Below are positions 55,905 through 64,000 of a stretch of DNA of 64,000 nt, one piece after another. The position numbers were made by a program, and so were the translations under genes. The stretch spans positions 29,997,019 to 30,061,018 of the forward strand of contig OZ020491.1 in assembly GCA_963971405.1 (NCBI GenBank). The letters are read 5' to 3'. Position 1 is the stretch's first letter. Each line of letters begins with the position of its first letter. Below the pieces are notes generated by a model. That model had not been told where the DNA came from. It saw nothing but the letters and a program-made list of their open reading frames with translations, and ran no database searches. Source of the stretch: Psococerastis gibbosa (lineage: Eukaryota; Arthropoda; Insecta; Psocodea; Psocidae).

Positions 55905-56160
55905 CGTAGTCAGAATGGCGTAGAGGTAACGACTCGGACTATCATCCAGAAGGTGACTGGTTCGAGTCCCACCCGAATGCAAATTTTTTTAGTGGTACAA
56001 TTATTTATCTTCTGACTACCATGCTTCGGAGGACATGTAAAGCCGGCGGTCCCGGCAGTCTTCCCTGACTGTCGATAGGTTTAAACAGGAGGCTGTTGAT
56101 GCAACCTGAAAACTCCTGTACCACGGGTAGTACCACCCCGACACGAATTTACTTTTACTT
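55905..56160 (+). mobile_element. tRNA-derived SINE, divergent subfamily of family 1
   Basis: A-box-like TGGCGTAGAGGTAACGAC and B box GGTTCGAGTCCC are followed by the shared CATGCTTCGGAGGACATGTAAAGC core. The 3' half differs (CTGTACCACGGGTAGTACC). Confidence 0.75.
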
Positions 56161-56609
56161 TTACCGCAAATCTACTCCAATTACCTTAATTGTGACCAAT
56201 TAAATAATTTTACGACTCATCTGTATAAAATCAAAACATCACTTTCACTAATAAACCACAATCTGCCATAAGAAATAAATGAAAAATTGTATCACAGGGG
56301 AAAGTGTTATATAAAACTAAATTTATTTATCGATCACCGCAAGGCATTTGACAGATAACACACCGCAATAAACGGGTAGTTGGCAGTTAAATTTATTTTT
56401 TCTGGTCTTACTACAAACGTTAGATGACGAAAGTAAAATACCTGATTGCTTAAGGCTATTACAGAGTAATTAAATGGTAACATAGGTTACACTGACCGGT
56501 TGCTGGTAAAATTGCAGGTACATGAGTTAGGTTTTAAGATATTGATCTAACGGGAAGTATATGTGAATATAATAAAGAACTTCGCTGGGATAGCAAGTTT
56601 ATAATGTTG

Positions 56610-57000
56610 TATTTTTAGGGAGATGCATCTACCTATTGAGATGGTGACGAATGTTCGACTTTCGCCAAATTTCTGCACAACATTTCATTTCATGACCCCC
56701 CGAGCATAAAACCACCCTCCATTAAACATTTCATATCTTAATATACTGTATATATTTCGACTGTCCATGTGTATATTCCGCGGGCCTCCTCACAAACGAA
56801 TGGACCGATTATGATGATTTTTTTTTTTGTGTGTGTTCAAGGAGATTCGGGATGGTTTAAGTTAACAATTTGGTCCACTGGAGAATGTTTTTATAATTAA
56901 TGTTAGTAGTTTAAGTAGTTGTTGATTTTGGAATAATTTACATGAGCAGTGACTGCGAGGCCGTAGGCCGAGCTGCCGCCCGATTTACATGAGCAGTGAC
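56610..57000. repeat. Dispersed repeat and a 48 bp direct repeat
   Basis: 56610-56760 matches 34330-34500. At 56940-57000 CATGAGCAGTGACTGCGAGG recurs 48 bases later with one change. Confidence 0.6.
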
Positions 57001-57083
57001 CGCGAGGCCGAAAATTAAATGAAAAGAACACTTTTATAAATAAGAAATAAAAATCAAACAAATATTAAATTCGTTTTACTCAC

Positions 57084-57268
57084 CCTGCTGACTGAAGGCT
57101 TGGTAGAACTGTGAGAGGTACGTGAGAATAGAAAGGCGGTCGGGTATTTCATATTCCAGCATGTCTTCAGGGTCCAACAGCGCTGGAATACCTAGCTGAC
57201 GTTCAGCTACTCGGAAGGCTAGCTCGTTGTTTTTCAGAATGTCCCGCTTGTCTAGACGGTCAAAATCA
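57084..57268 (-). CDS. MICAL-like gene, calponin-homology exon (second half of CH domain)
   Basis: Acceptor TTTTTTGTTCCAG and donor GTGAGT bound a 185 bp exon. It encodes [18 protein letters not shown], then [17 protein letters not shown] and [18 protein letters not shown], the hallmark second half of the single CH domain in MICAL and MICAL-like proteins. It begins with the last base of a codon and ends in phase 1, which joins exactly to the exon at 41932. The exon(s) coding the first half of CH (the W-R-GLAF region) should lie further along the minus strand. I did not find them up to 64000, so the gene start is probably outside the window. Confidence 0.93.
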
Positions 57269-57469
57269 CTGGAACAAAAAAGAAGAAAAAAAAATCAGTG
57301 AATCGCCTCATGCCACCATATAAAAACAATTAGAGGTGCAATACATAGCACATAGTATCTGAAGAGACCGTGTCCCTGATGCTGAGGACCTGAAGCAAAT
57401 GAATACAGAAACTGAGTTTCTGCTGAAGGATATGAAACGGAAACAAAAATATTAAGGCCTTGCGACGAG

Positions 57470-57670
57470 GAACGAAAATTATCACCTTCTGCCGCAGCCA
57501 GCAGATTCTTCTTCTGCAGAAGGCGATACATTCCGTTCCTCATCACATGGCCGAAGTATGTTAGTTTCCGCTTTTTAGCGGCCATCAGCAACTCGGCTTC
57601 TGCATTAATTCTCCGCAGAACCTCGGAATTAGCGACATGATCTCTCCAAGATATGCGCAGAAGTCACCTG
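57470..57670 (-). mobile_element. LINE ORF2 tail fragment
   Basis: Minus strand encodes RDHVANSEVLRRINAEAELL, then KKRKLTYFGHVMRNGMYRLLQ, a typical late block of LINE ORF2 proteins (KRKL-YFGHVMR). It is truncated on both sides. Confidence 0.72.
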
Positions 57671-58060
57671 TATATCTTCCAACACAACAATCTAAGGAAA
57701 CAAGGCAGTAACCTGCTCAACACCACCACTAATGGTGGAAACACCCTCCCACCCTCCCATCTCTCCAAGATATTCGTCTGTATATATTCCAATACAACAA
57801 TCCAAGGAAACAAGTCAGCAACCTGCTCAAAACCATCAATAGTGGAGTTATCCTGCCACATCTCTCCAAGATATTCGTCTATATATTTTCCAATACAACA
57901 ATCTAAGGGAACACGTCAGCAACCTGCTCAAAACCATCAATAGTGGAGTTATCCTGCCACATCTCTCCAAGATATTCGTCTATATATTTTCCAATACAAC
58001 AATCTAAGGGAACACGTCAGCAAACTGCTCAACACCACCACCAATGGTGGAGACACCCTC
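57637..58060. repeat. Tandem array, about 101 bp units, four copies
   Basis: Units begin with CATCTCTCCAAGATATTCG at 57759, 57859 and 57960, preceded by a divergent unit at 57637. The second and third are almost identical. The array directly abuts the LINE tail and its first unit overlaps LINE text. Confidence 0.85.
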
Positions 58061-58299
58061 CCGCAGCAGAAGACGTCAAAGAGAAAGCGGCAAAACCCAT
58101 GGCAAAAGGGAACAAAAACCCCGGAAGTATACGTTGGAATTAACAGCATTTTATATCTCCGCCTAAATTGCATCTGCATCTTTACAGCCGCAATAATCTT
58201 TAATGAGTTTCGGTAATAAACGCAGCGTTCACGATCACTAAAATGCCTCTATCACGTTCAGCGCTTATGTACCTGGGTAGGTACAGTACGTTGCTAGGA

Positions 58300-58680
58300 A
58301 ATGGTGTATTAAAGATACGGTAAACATTCTTCTTCTTCTTGAGCCAACGCCCGTCCTTGGCTGGTAAGCCTTCTGACGCAGTGCTCCATAGTAGAGCTGG
58401 GCCATTCCCTCCTATAATCGTAGGGAAGATGGAAGGACAGAGGGCTCCCGGCATATGAAGAACATCCTGGTTGAAAAACTTGTGGCAGTTGTTTAGCAAG
58501 AGCACGACTTCCGTTTTCTAAGCAAAAGTCGCCAAGGTGCAAATTGCCACGACGATCTTCGATAGAAGAGACATTTAAAGAAGAACAACAACAAGGATAA
58601 CAACAACAACAATAACAAGAAGAGGAGGAGGAAGAAAAAGAAGAGGAGGAAGAAGAATGGATTAACGATAATTCACAAGA
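58300..58680. repeat. Repeat scrap and (GAA/CAA)n microsatellite
   Basis: 58300-58545 (-) matches 28475-28620. 58570-58670 is a purine-rich AAC/GAA/GGA microsatellite. Confidence 0.55.
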
Positions 58681-58849
58681 CGAAAGCTATTGTGTATTAT
58701 TACAGTTTATATACTTTTAGGGGGTGCTCGAAGAGAATTTTTGTCAGTACAAGGGCTCATCAACTTGAAATGCCTCTTCTATCGAAATACATGCCCTATT
58801 CGCCTCCCTGAACATAATATTACAACTAAAAGGGCGTCGAATCCAATGA

Positions 58850-59085
58850 CTGGGTCATGTGCACCGTATGCAAGCGGAGAGGACGCCGAAGCTGGTTTCC
58901 GAAGACACCTTCAGCCACCCTAGGCGGCCCGTTAGGCCAAGACTAAGATGGAGAGACCAAGTGCTCGAAGATGTGCACGCCACCGGCACCCGAGACTGAC
59001 CGCTAGCGGCTGAAGATCGTCTGCGATGGCGTAGTGTGGCAGCGGCCAAAAGTCCCCCCGGGCTGGAAGCGCCTTCCTAAGTCAA
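58850..59085 (+). mobile_element. LINE ORF2 tail fragment
   Basis: One + frame reads LGHVHRMQAERTPKLVSED, then RPVRPRLRWRDQVLEDV and EDRLRWRSVAAAKSP, interrupted by stops. This is the same kind of LINE tail as at 27840 but of another subfamily. Confidence 0.68.
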
Positions 59086-59089
59086 GTAA

Positions 59090-60300
59090 GCCACCGAAGA
59101 TTTGCGACCAGAGAAACGTATAAGGGCTTTGAACCGTCAAATTAATAAATCTCCTCTCACCCTATATTGTTTAAAAATTGTAGAGATTTCCCTTAATTCC
59201 AAAACGTGGCCAAACTTTGTTTTTGTTAATATATATATATGCTGTGTATCAAAGTGTATATGAGCATTTCATCTTTATGACACCTAATTAATGGCTCCAA
59301 TATTTGACTTTGAACAAAAAACGTCAAAAGGATGTTCAATTGTCACTTAAGCACATTAGTTACAACAAACAAGAGCGACAACCAACCACCTGTGTTAAAG
59401 AAGAAAAAAAACTAATAATTTAAAAACTGGTCGCGCAAACACTTTACACCTACTATACCACTTGGCGCAGCGCCAAGTTTAGCAGGTTTACTTTTTAAAA
59501 AATATATTGACTTTTTTTATATTTTCATTAACATGCCCGATACATAAATTAATTGACTAATAAGGCAGCTGATACCAATAAAAACATCTCAATTATAAAA
59601 ACTGTCGACGTTCGCCGCCAATCTGATCCTGTTTTTTTTTTCTTGTTTTTTTCTCATTTGGATCATACATCAGAATTTTTTATACTTAGTAGCAAGTCAG
59701 AGGCGAGGAACTCATCTGTCAGATAGCGTTCTGATTGACGTTATTGGCGTAAATTGGATGTGTTTCTAGTGCGTTGGTAGGCAACACTTTTGCGCGGCTT
59801 ATTTGAAAGACGCGGAATATTTTTGAAACGAGAATATTCATAATCACGTGGGCGATCTGTCAATTTTCACGCCTTTCATTAAAAAATAATACGGTAATTT
59901 TATTTTCCATGCTTTCTATTAGGTATAATGAGGCCAGGCTCAGTAGGTACGATAAACATTCAACCAAAGCAACAAATAATATTTAACAATTGGACTTACA
60001 TTGCCTGCTGTGCTAATAGTCATTAGAGGCATGGGCCTCACAGTCATCGAACAATTAGGGCGGAGCCCATTGCCAGGGGAAGGAGGCGACGTTTTAAAGT
60101 ACAACTAACCCTTTGTTAAATAAGTTTGTTTGTTCCATAATTAATTAAAAAACACCATCTCCACTAACCAATACGCAACAAGTAATAATAAATAATCAAA
60201 AGTGGTATTAGGTAGGCAAACTGTTTTAGACGAATAGTAGAGAATCTTCCCTATTGAACAACGATCAGCAAGACGTTATGGGCGCAGAGTAGTTGGGTGG
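59090..60300. other. AT-rich stretch, no gene
   Basis: No open frame with recognised content and no clear repeat. Confidence 0.5.
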
Positions 60301-60307
60301 ATTCTAA

Positions 60308-60545
60308 TCCATGCTTCGGAGGGCATGTAAAGCAGGCGGTCCCATGCCTAGTTGAGCGTAACTGCAAGAGAGAGCTTTACAGCCCTAACGAAAGGACCGA
60401 GGGCACAGACAGCCTTTTTCATGCATCGACCTACGGTACTTCAGGAACTAGACAAGGATGCTCTAATGTCCAAAATTCATGGCTTCGTTGGCATTGAACA
60501 AAGGACCAATGGTAGGCCAGTAGGTCTAGGTTCAAAAGAAGCCCT
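60308..60545 (+). repeat. SINE family 1 body plus repeat R scrap
   Basis: 60308-60400 carries CATGCTTCGGAGGGCATG without the A/B-box head. 60450-60545 is a piece of repeat R (ATGTCCAAAATTCATGG). Confidence 0.6.
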
Positions 60546-60657
60546 TCAGGCCATTATTATTATTCTGTCAGCAATACAAGTTTGCTTGGGAGCCGCGTTA
60601 TTCCTCACCATGAAATGGTTTGGGTTGAAGACGTTCTAAGAATATACAAAATAAGGG

Positions 60658-60774
60658 AATCCAGAAAAAACCGGACACTGCGAAACCCACGATCTTCGAT
60701 CTATGTTGTGGTATACCACGGAAAGGCATGAGTTCGTGTCACACTGTCACGCAGTGTCCTGTTTTTTCTGGATT
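60658..60774. mobile_element. Small inverted-repeat element (MITE-like)
   Basis: Ends AATCCAGAAAAAACCGGACA and the complement of TGTCCTGTTTTTTCTGGATT frame a 117 bp element. The flanks show no convincing duplication. Confidence 0.65.
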
Positions 60775-60899
60775 GTCCATTCTCCCTACGCGGGCCAAAC
60801 CAAACAGGTTTGTTCACCCATGACGACCGGTACCTGGAAGCTGACAGCTGGACACGCGGACATCTCCATCGACAGCTAACGGCGAGAGACGTGTCGGAT

Positions 60900-61260
60900 T
60901 GACGGCGCGACAACGTTAACAACATTATTGGCGCCCAGCGCGTGGAAAACCGTTAGAGACAAGATGGCTGCTGCCGAAATTAGCCGGCAGATAACGCTGT
61001 TTCGTGTTGTTGTTATTATTGTTAATCTATTATTGACAGTGCAAGCTAATAGTTGTTTGATTTCGTATTTCATTTATCTCCTATAACTACGGTATATCGA
61101 CATCAACGTTGGCGATGGCGCCCAACGTGGGAAAACCGTTATAGACAAGAATCACAAGATGGCTGCTGCCGAAATCAGCCGGCAGATAACGCTGTTTCGT
61201 GTTGTTATTATTAATAATCTATTATTCACTGACTTGTTGTTTAGTGACATAACGATTCAA
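60900..61260. repeat. Tandem duplication containing two TGGCGCCCA sites
   Basis: Two roughly 190 bp units share GATGGCTGCTGCCGAAAT (60963, 61158) and GATAACGCTGTTTCGTGTTG. Each is preceded by TGGCGCCCA (60929 and 61116), the second as TGGCGCCCAACGTGGG, the classic primer-site text matching tRNA-Lys in LTR elements. No LTR or coding sequence is identified next to them. Confidence 0.65.
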
Positions 61261-61269
61261 ATAATTTTC

Positions 61270-62490
61270 CCCTATTCCAATGTAACACGCTCCCTATGGG
61301 AAATGGGTACTCTTGTTTACAGCTAGAGATGAAAGCTAGCTCCTGAGCAGTACCAGCAGGTTTAGATCAGAAAGGATCCTACTACCCCCAGTTTCAACTA
61401 TTCAACCTCAGCTGTGCCTCTAGATTAAAAAAAAATACTCTAGAAAACCAAGGATTAATTAGCTGTCCTTCTAAGTTTTGAAACAAGGGCTCCTATTCAC
61501 ATTAGCATTCACTCCTCATTTTTGGACGCCTCCTTTCTGAAATGGGAAGCAACCATAAACAGCTAACCAAGAACTTGAAAAAACTAGAAACTAGCTCTTC
61601 AATCTGGGACGCTTCCTTTGGGAAATGGGGGTACGATTCTGCATATAGCTAGAGAAGCCAACACTGAGAAAACGAGTAGCGCTTTTGGATTTAGAAACAG
61701 TGATACTCCAGAAAACCTAGGGACAGCTAGTCTCTCTCTTAAGTTTTGAGACAACGGGTTCTATTCCACCTAGCATCTTCTCCTCAATCTAGAAGACCGA
61801 CTTTGGGAATTGGGTTACAACTGCATAGACCTAGAGAAGTAAACTCCAGAAAACATTCAGTAAACTAGCAGCGCTTCTGGGTTTAGTATCAGAGACTTTT
61901 CAGAAAACAAAGGAACAGAACTCTTTAATGATGAGACAAAGGTCCTATTCTAACTGTCCTTTTCTTCTCAATCTGGAACGCCTCATTTGGGAAATGGGTT
62001 ACAACTGAATAGCTCGAGAAGTAAGCTAACTCCAGAAAACATGGAGAAAACTAACAGCGCTTCTTGATTTAGAAACAGAGACAATCCAGAAAACGCATGA
62101 AGTCGCTCTTCTAGGTTATGAGACAACGGATCCTATTCTAACTAGCATCTTCTCCTCTGTCTGGAAGGCTTCTTTTGGGAAATTGGTAATGACTGCATGC
62201 AGCTAGAGAAGTAAGCTTACCGAAAACAAGCAGCTCTTCTGGAGACAGAGACATTCTAGAAAACCAAGGAACAGCTCTAGGAACTCAAGTCCGTATGCGG
62301 TGGAGCACTGTTCAAAACCGAGATAAACGGAGGAGTGTTGTCGAGCAAGCCAAAGTCCATCAAGGGCTGTAGAGCCAGAAGAAGATCTCCCCAATCTGGG
62401 ACGCTTCCCTTTGGAAATGGGTAAAATTGCTTAAAGCCAGAGAATTGACCTAACTTCAGAAATAGTGAGAAAACTAGCTTCTAGGTTATG
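61270..62490. repeat. Degenerate tandem array, about 187 bp units
   Basis: Anchor text CCTTTGGGAAATGGG-like recurs near 61600, 61785, 61971, 62158 and 62393, with older units before. Each unit also carries CCAGAAAAC and TATGAGACAA. A LINE tail piece (about 62282-62390, + strand, RRSVVEQAKVHQGL) sits in the last unit. Confidence 0.75.
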
Positions 62491-62879
62491 AGACAAACTC
62501 ACATAATCCCACGGCCGGCGCCTAGCTCCACCATCTCGGAAGAGCACTAACAGGGGCATAACCACGAAAACGCCGCCCGGGGCCGTTTAGAAAGGTATTC
62601 CGCCGGCACAGGGCTATGACCTAGACGGTGCAAGTCCTTGTATGGTCAGGGACATGAAAACTTGTACAAGGCCGTCGAGTCCGCGGAGCCGCTCTGCGCG
62701 AATCCCAATCCTCTTCAACACCTCTTTACATTGCAGTCCCTGTGGTCTGGCTCAGTCTCTAGGTATTACGTCAAGCCCAAATTTAGCCGCATATTTAAAT
62801 ATATTTATTATATTTTCAACACTTTACTACCATTCAGCGTCTTGGCATACATTACGTCACCCTCTTCAGCTGTCCAACT

Positions 62880-63340
62880 TCCCAATTGCAACTCCTTGGA
62901 CCATGGACCAACGGATGGCAATAGCAACAGGGTAATGTTAACAACATAGAATATTGTACTTAGGTATGTTGTTCTCCTAAACCTCACAGAAGAAGACTAT
63001 TCAACCTGCAGTTGCCACACCGGTCACCGACTCCTGATGTCAATTCGCTAACAATGCAGGCATGGAAAGCCATGTTGACCTTTGACCAAGCCGGTGACTT
63101 ACTCATGGACCAGCCGATGGCAATAACAACAGAGTAATGTCACCAGCTAAGAGTATGGCACTAAGTTATGTTGTTCTCTGAGGTAACACACACCTAAACC
63201 ACGGGCCAGAAGCACAACAGATCATTCAACCTGCAGTTACCACACCTGTTACCACTCCTGATGTCTATTTGCTTACAATAAAGGTATGGAAAGCCATGTT
63301 GACTCTTGACCAAACCGGTGACTTGCAGGTGCAGATGACA
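62880..63340. repeat. Tandem duplication, about 202-224 bp units
   Basis: ATGGACCAACGGATGGCAAT (62903) recurs at 63105. GGAAAGCCATGTTGAC at 63064 recurs at 63289. ATTCAACCTGCAGTT lies in both units. No coding content is supported. Confidence 0.8.
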
Positions 63341-64000
63341 TGCATGACTGTGACGATGACAAAAATTGCAAGAGTGCCCACTTCCGGAGCATAAGTTGCA
63401 TCATTATGTTATAGTCGTCGTGACTGAGCCTTTCCGGTTGTCGCAGAATTGAACATTTTTGGGTTCTTAGGAAATAATACAAAATGCAGTCAGTTGGTTG
63501 GTTGATATCCGCTTTAGAAGAGTTGCATCGTGAAGAAATTAGCAACTGGAGTTCCACATAGAAGAAACGAGACTTTGGTTGACTCTTCATTGAGTTCCCC
63601 CGCCCCCGGGGCCAGGTTCCAAACCGCATGACAAAAGAGTGTCCTAGTAGTGGCTGCATATTTAGTGGCAGCAACTATTCGCCCCGTCACATAGTCATCT
63701 TCGGGCCTCTGAAGCTTTTTCTAGACATGCCTGCACCGCCAGACTTGCCTCCACACCCTCCGATTATGCCGCTGCTTGGTCGGGGACGGCTTATTCGTTT
63801 TATTCGCAGCTAGCCACCATATCTGGGTGCCTTTTCACTATCCACCTCCTGCGAGCCCATTAGTAGGCTGCAGCTAAGCCCTAGAAATGTATGCAAAGCG
63901 AAATAAACTGTTGGGTTGCATGATCCTGATCAAAAAAGGGCCTGACAAAGGAATTCGGGATTTTGGTCATGCCCGGGCCTTTCTAGTTCTTCTTCTGTAG
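63341..64000. other. No gene; repeat Q scrap at 63560-63620 (minus)
   Basis: The minus strand at 63620-63560 shares GGCGGGGGAACTCAATGAAG with repeat Q. Remaining short frames have no recognised content. Confidence 0.5.

Larger units (their letters stand above)
41933..57083 (-). other. MICAL-like gene intron, about 15.2 kb
   Basis: Donor GTGAGT at 57083, acceptor ending at 41933. It contains SINEs, hAT-like elements and the I-type LINE, listed separately. 42240-43500 and 55110-55900 are AT-rich or G/C-run sequence with no supported gene. Confidence 0.72.

Noticed and set aside
57759-58060. CRISPR-like array
   Set aside because: The units are contiguous tandem repeats of about 101 bp without unique spacers, in a eukaryotic genome.
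59460-60300. First CH exon of the MICAL-like gene
   Set aside because: I looked on the minus strand for the W-R-GLAF-type block up to 64000 and did not find it. It probably lies beyond the window.

Overview
The window is animal genomic DNA, most likely from an arthropod and probably an insect. The basis is a spliced host gene with consensus GT/AG junctions, C2H2 zinc-finger coding sequence, and a dense mix of Gypsy, I-type LINE, hAT, mariner and tRNA-derived SINE sequences. I cannot name the species. There are no operons, CRISPR arrays or bacterial genes.

Two host loci can be supported. (1) A C2H2 zinc-finger gene lies on the minus strand at 1987-3839. It carries an in-frame 759 bp internal tandem duplication, has a premature stop in its upstream part, and is followed by two decayed copies of its own 3' end at 1545-1965. 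(2) A MICAL-like gene (calponin homology, LIM, NPF motifs, bMERB coiled coil) lies on the minus strand with five recognisable exons at 57268-57084, 41932-41850, 25426-23193, 22564-22335 and 21572-21349. All four splice junctions agree in phase. Its first exon(s) appear to lie beyond the right edge. Most of the right two-thirds of the window is intron or upstream sequence of this gene and is filled with repeats.

Layout. 1-1512: Gypsy and LINE debris. 1545-3839: zinc-finger locus. 4500-11455: AT-rich sequence with LINE fragments and a foldback MITE. 11658-17521: a nearly pristine CsRn1/Kabuki-like Gypsy element on the minus strand, with 387 bp LTRs, GACT target duplication, PBS, PPT and open gag and pol, plus an internal 609 bp duplication. 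17520-20488: hAT-like and foldback MITEs. 21080-25426: last three exons of the MICAL-like gene. 25427-41849: intron with LINE 3' tails, SINEs, satellite-like arrays, MITEs and a mariner relic. 41932-57083: intron with SINEs, a 708 bp hAT-like element and an almost intact I-type LINE (47737-54898). That LINE is broken exactly at its RNase H catalytic motif by a 1631 bp hAT-like element. 57084-57268: calponin-homology exon. 57269-64000: LINE tails and several tandem arrays.

The most unusual points are these: a family of three foldback MITEs sharing ends and core but not arms; the LTR element with a partial third LTR and second pol tail; the hAT insertion whose first three bases supply the LINE ORF stop; the zinc-finger tandem duplication; and 3' UTR repeats that copy the last codons of the MICAL-like gene. 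All alignments were made by eye, and family names are inferred from motifs without database support.
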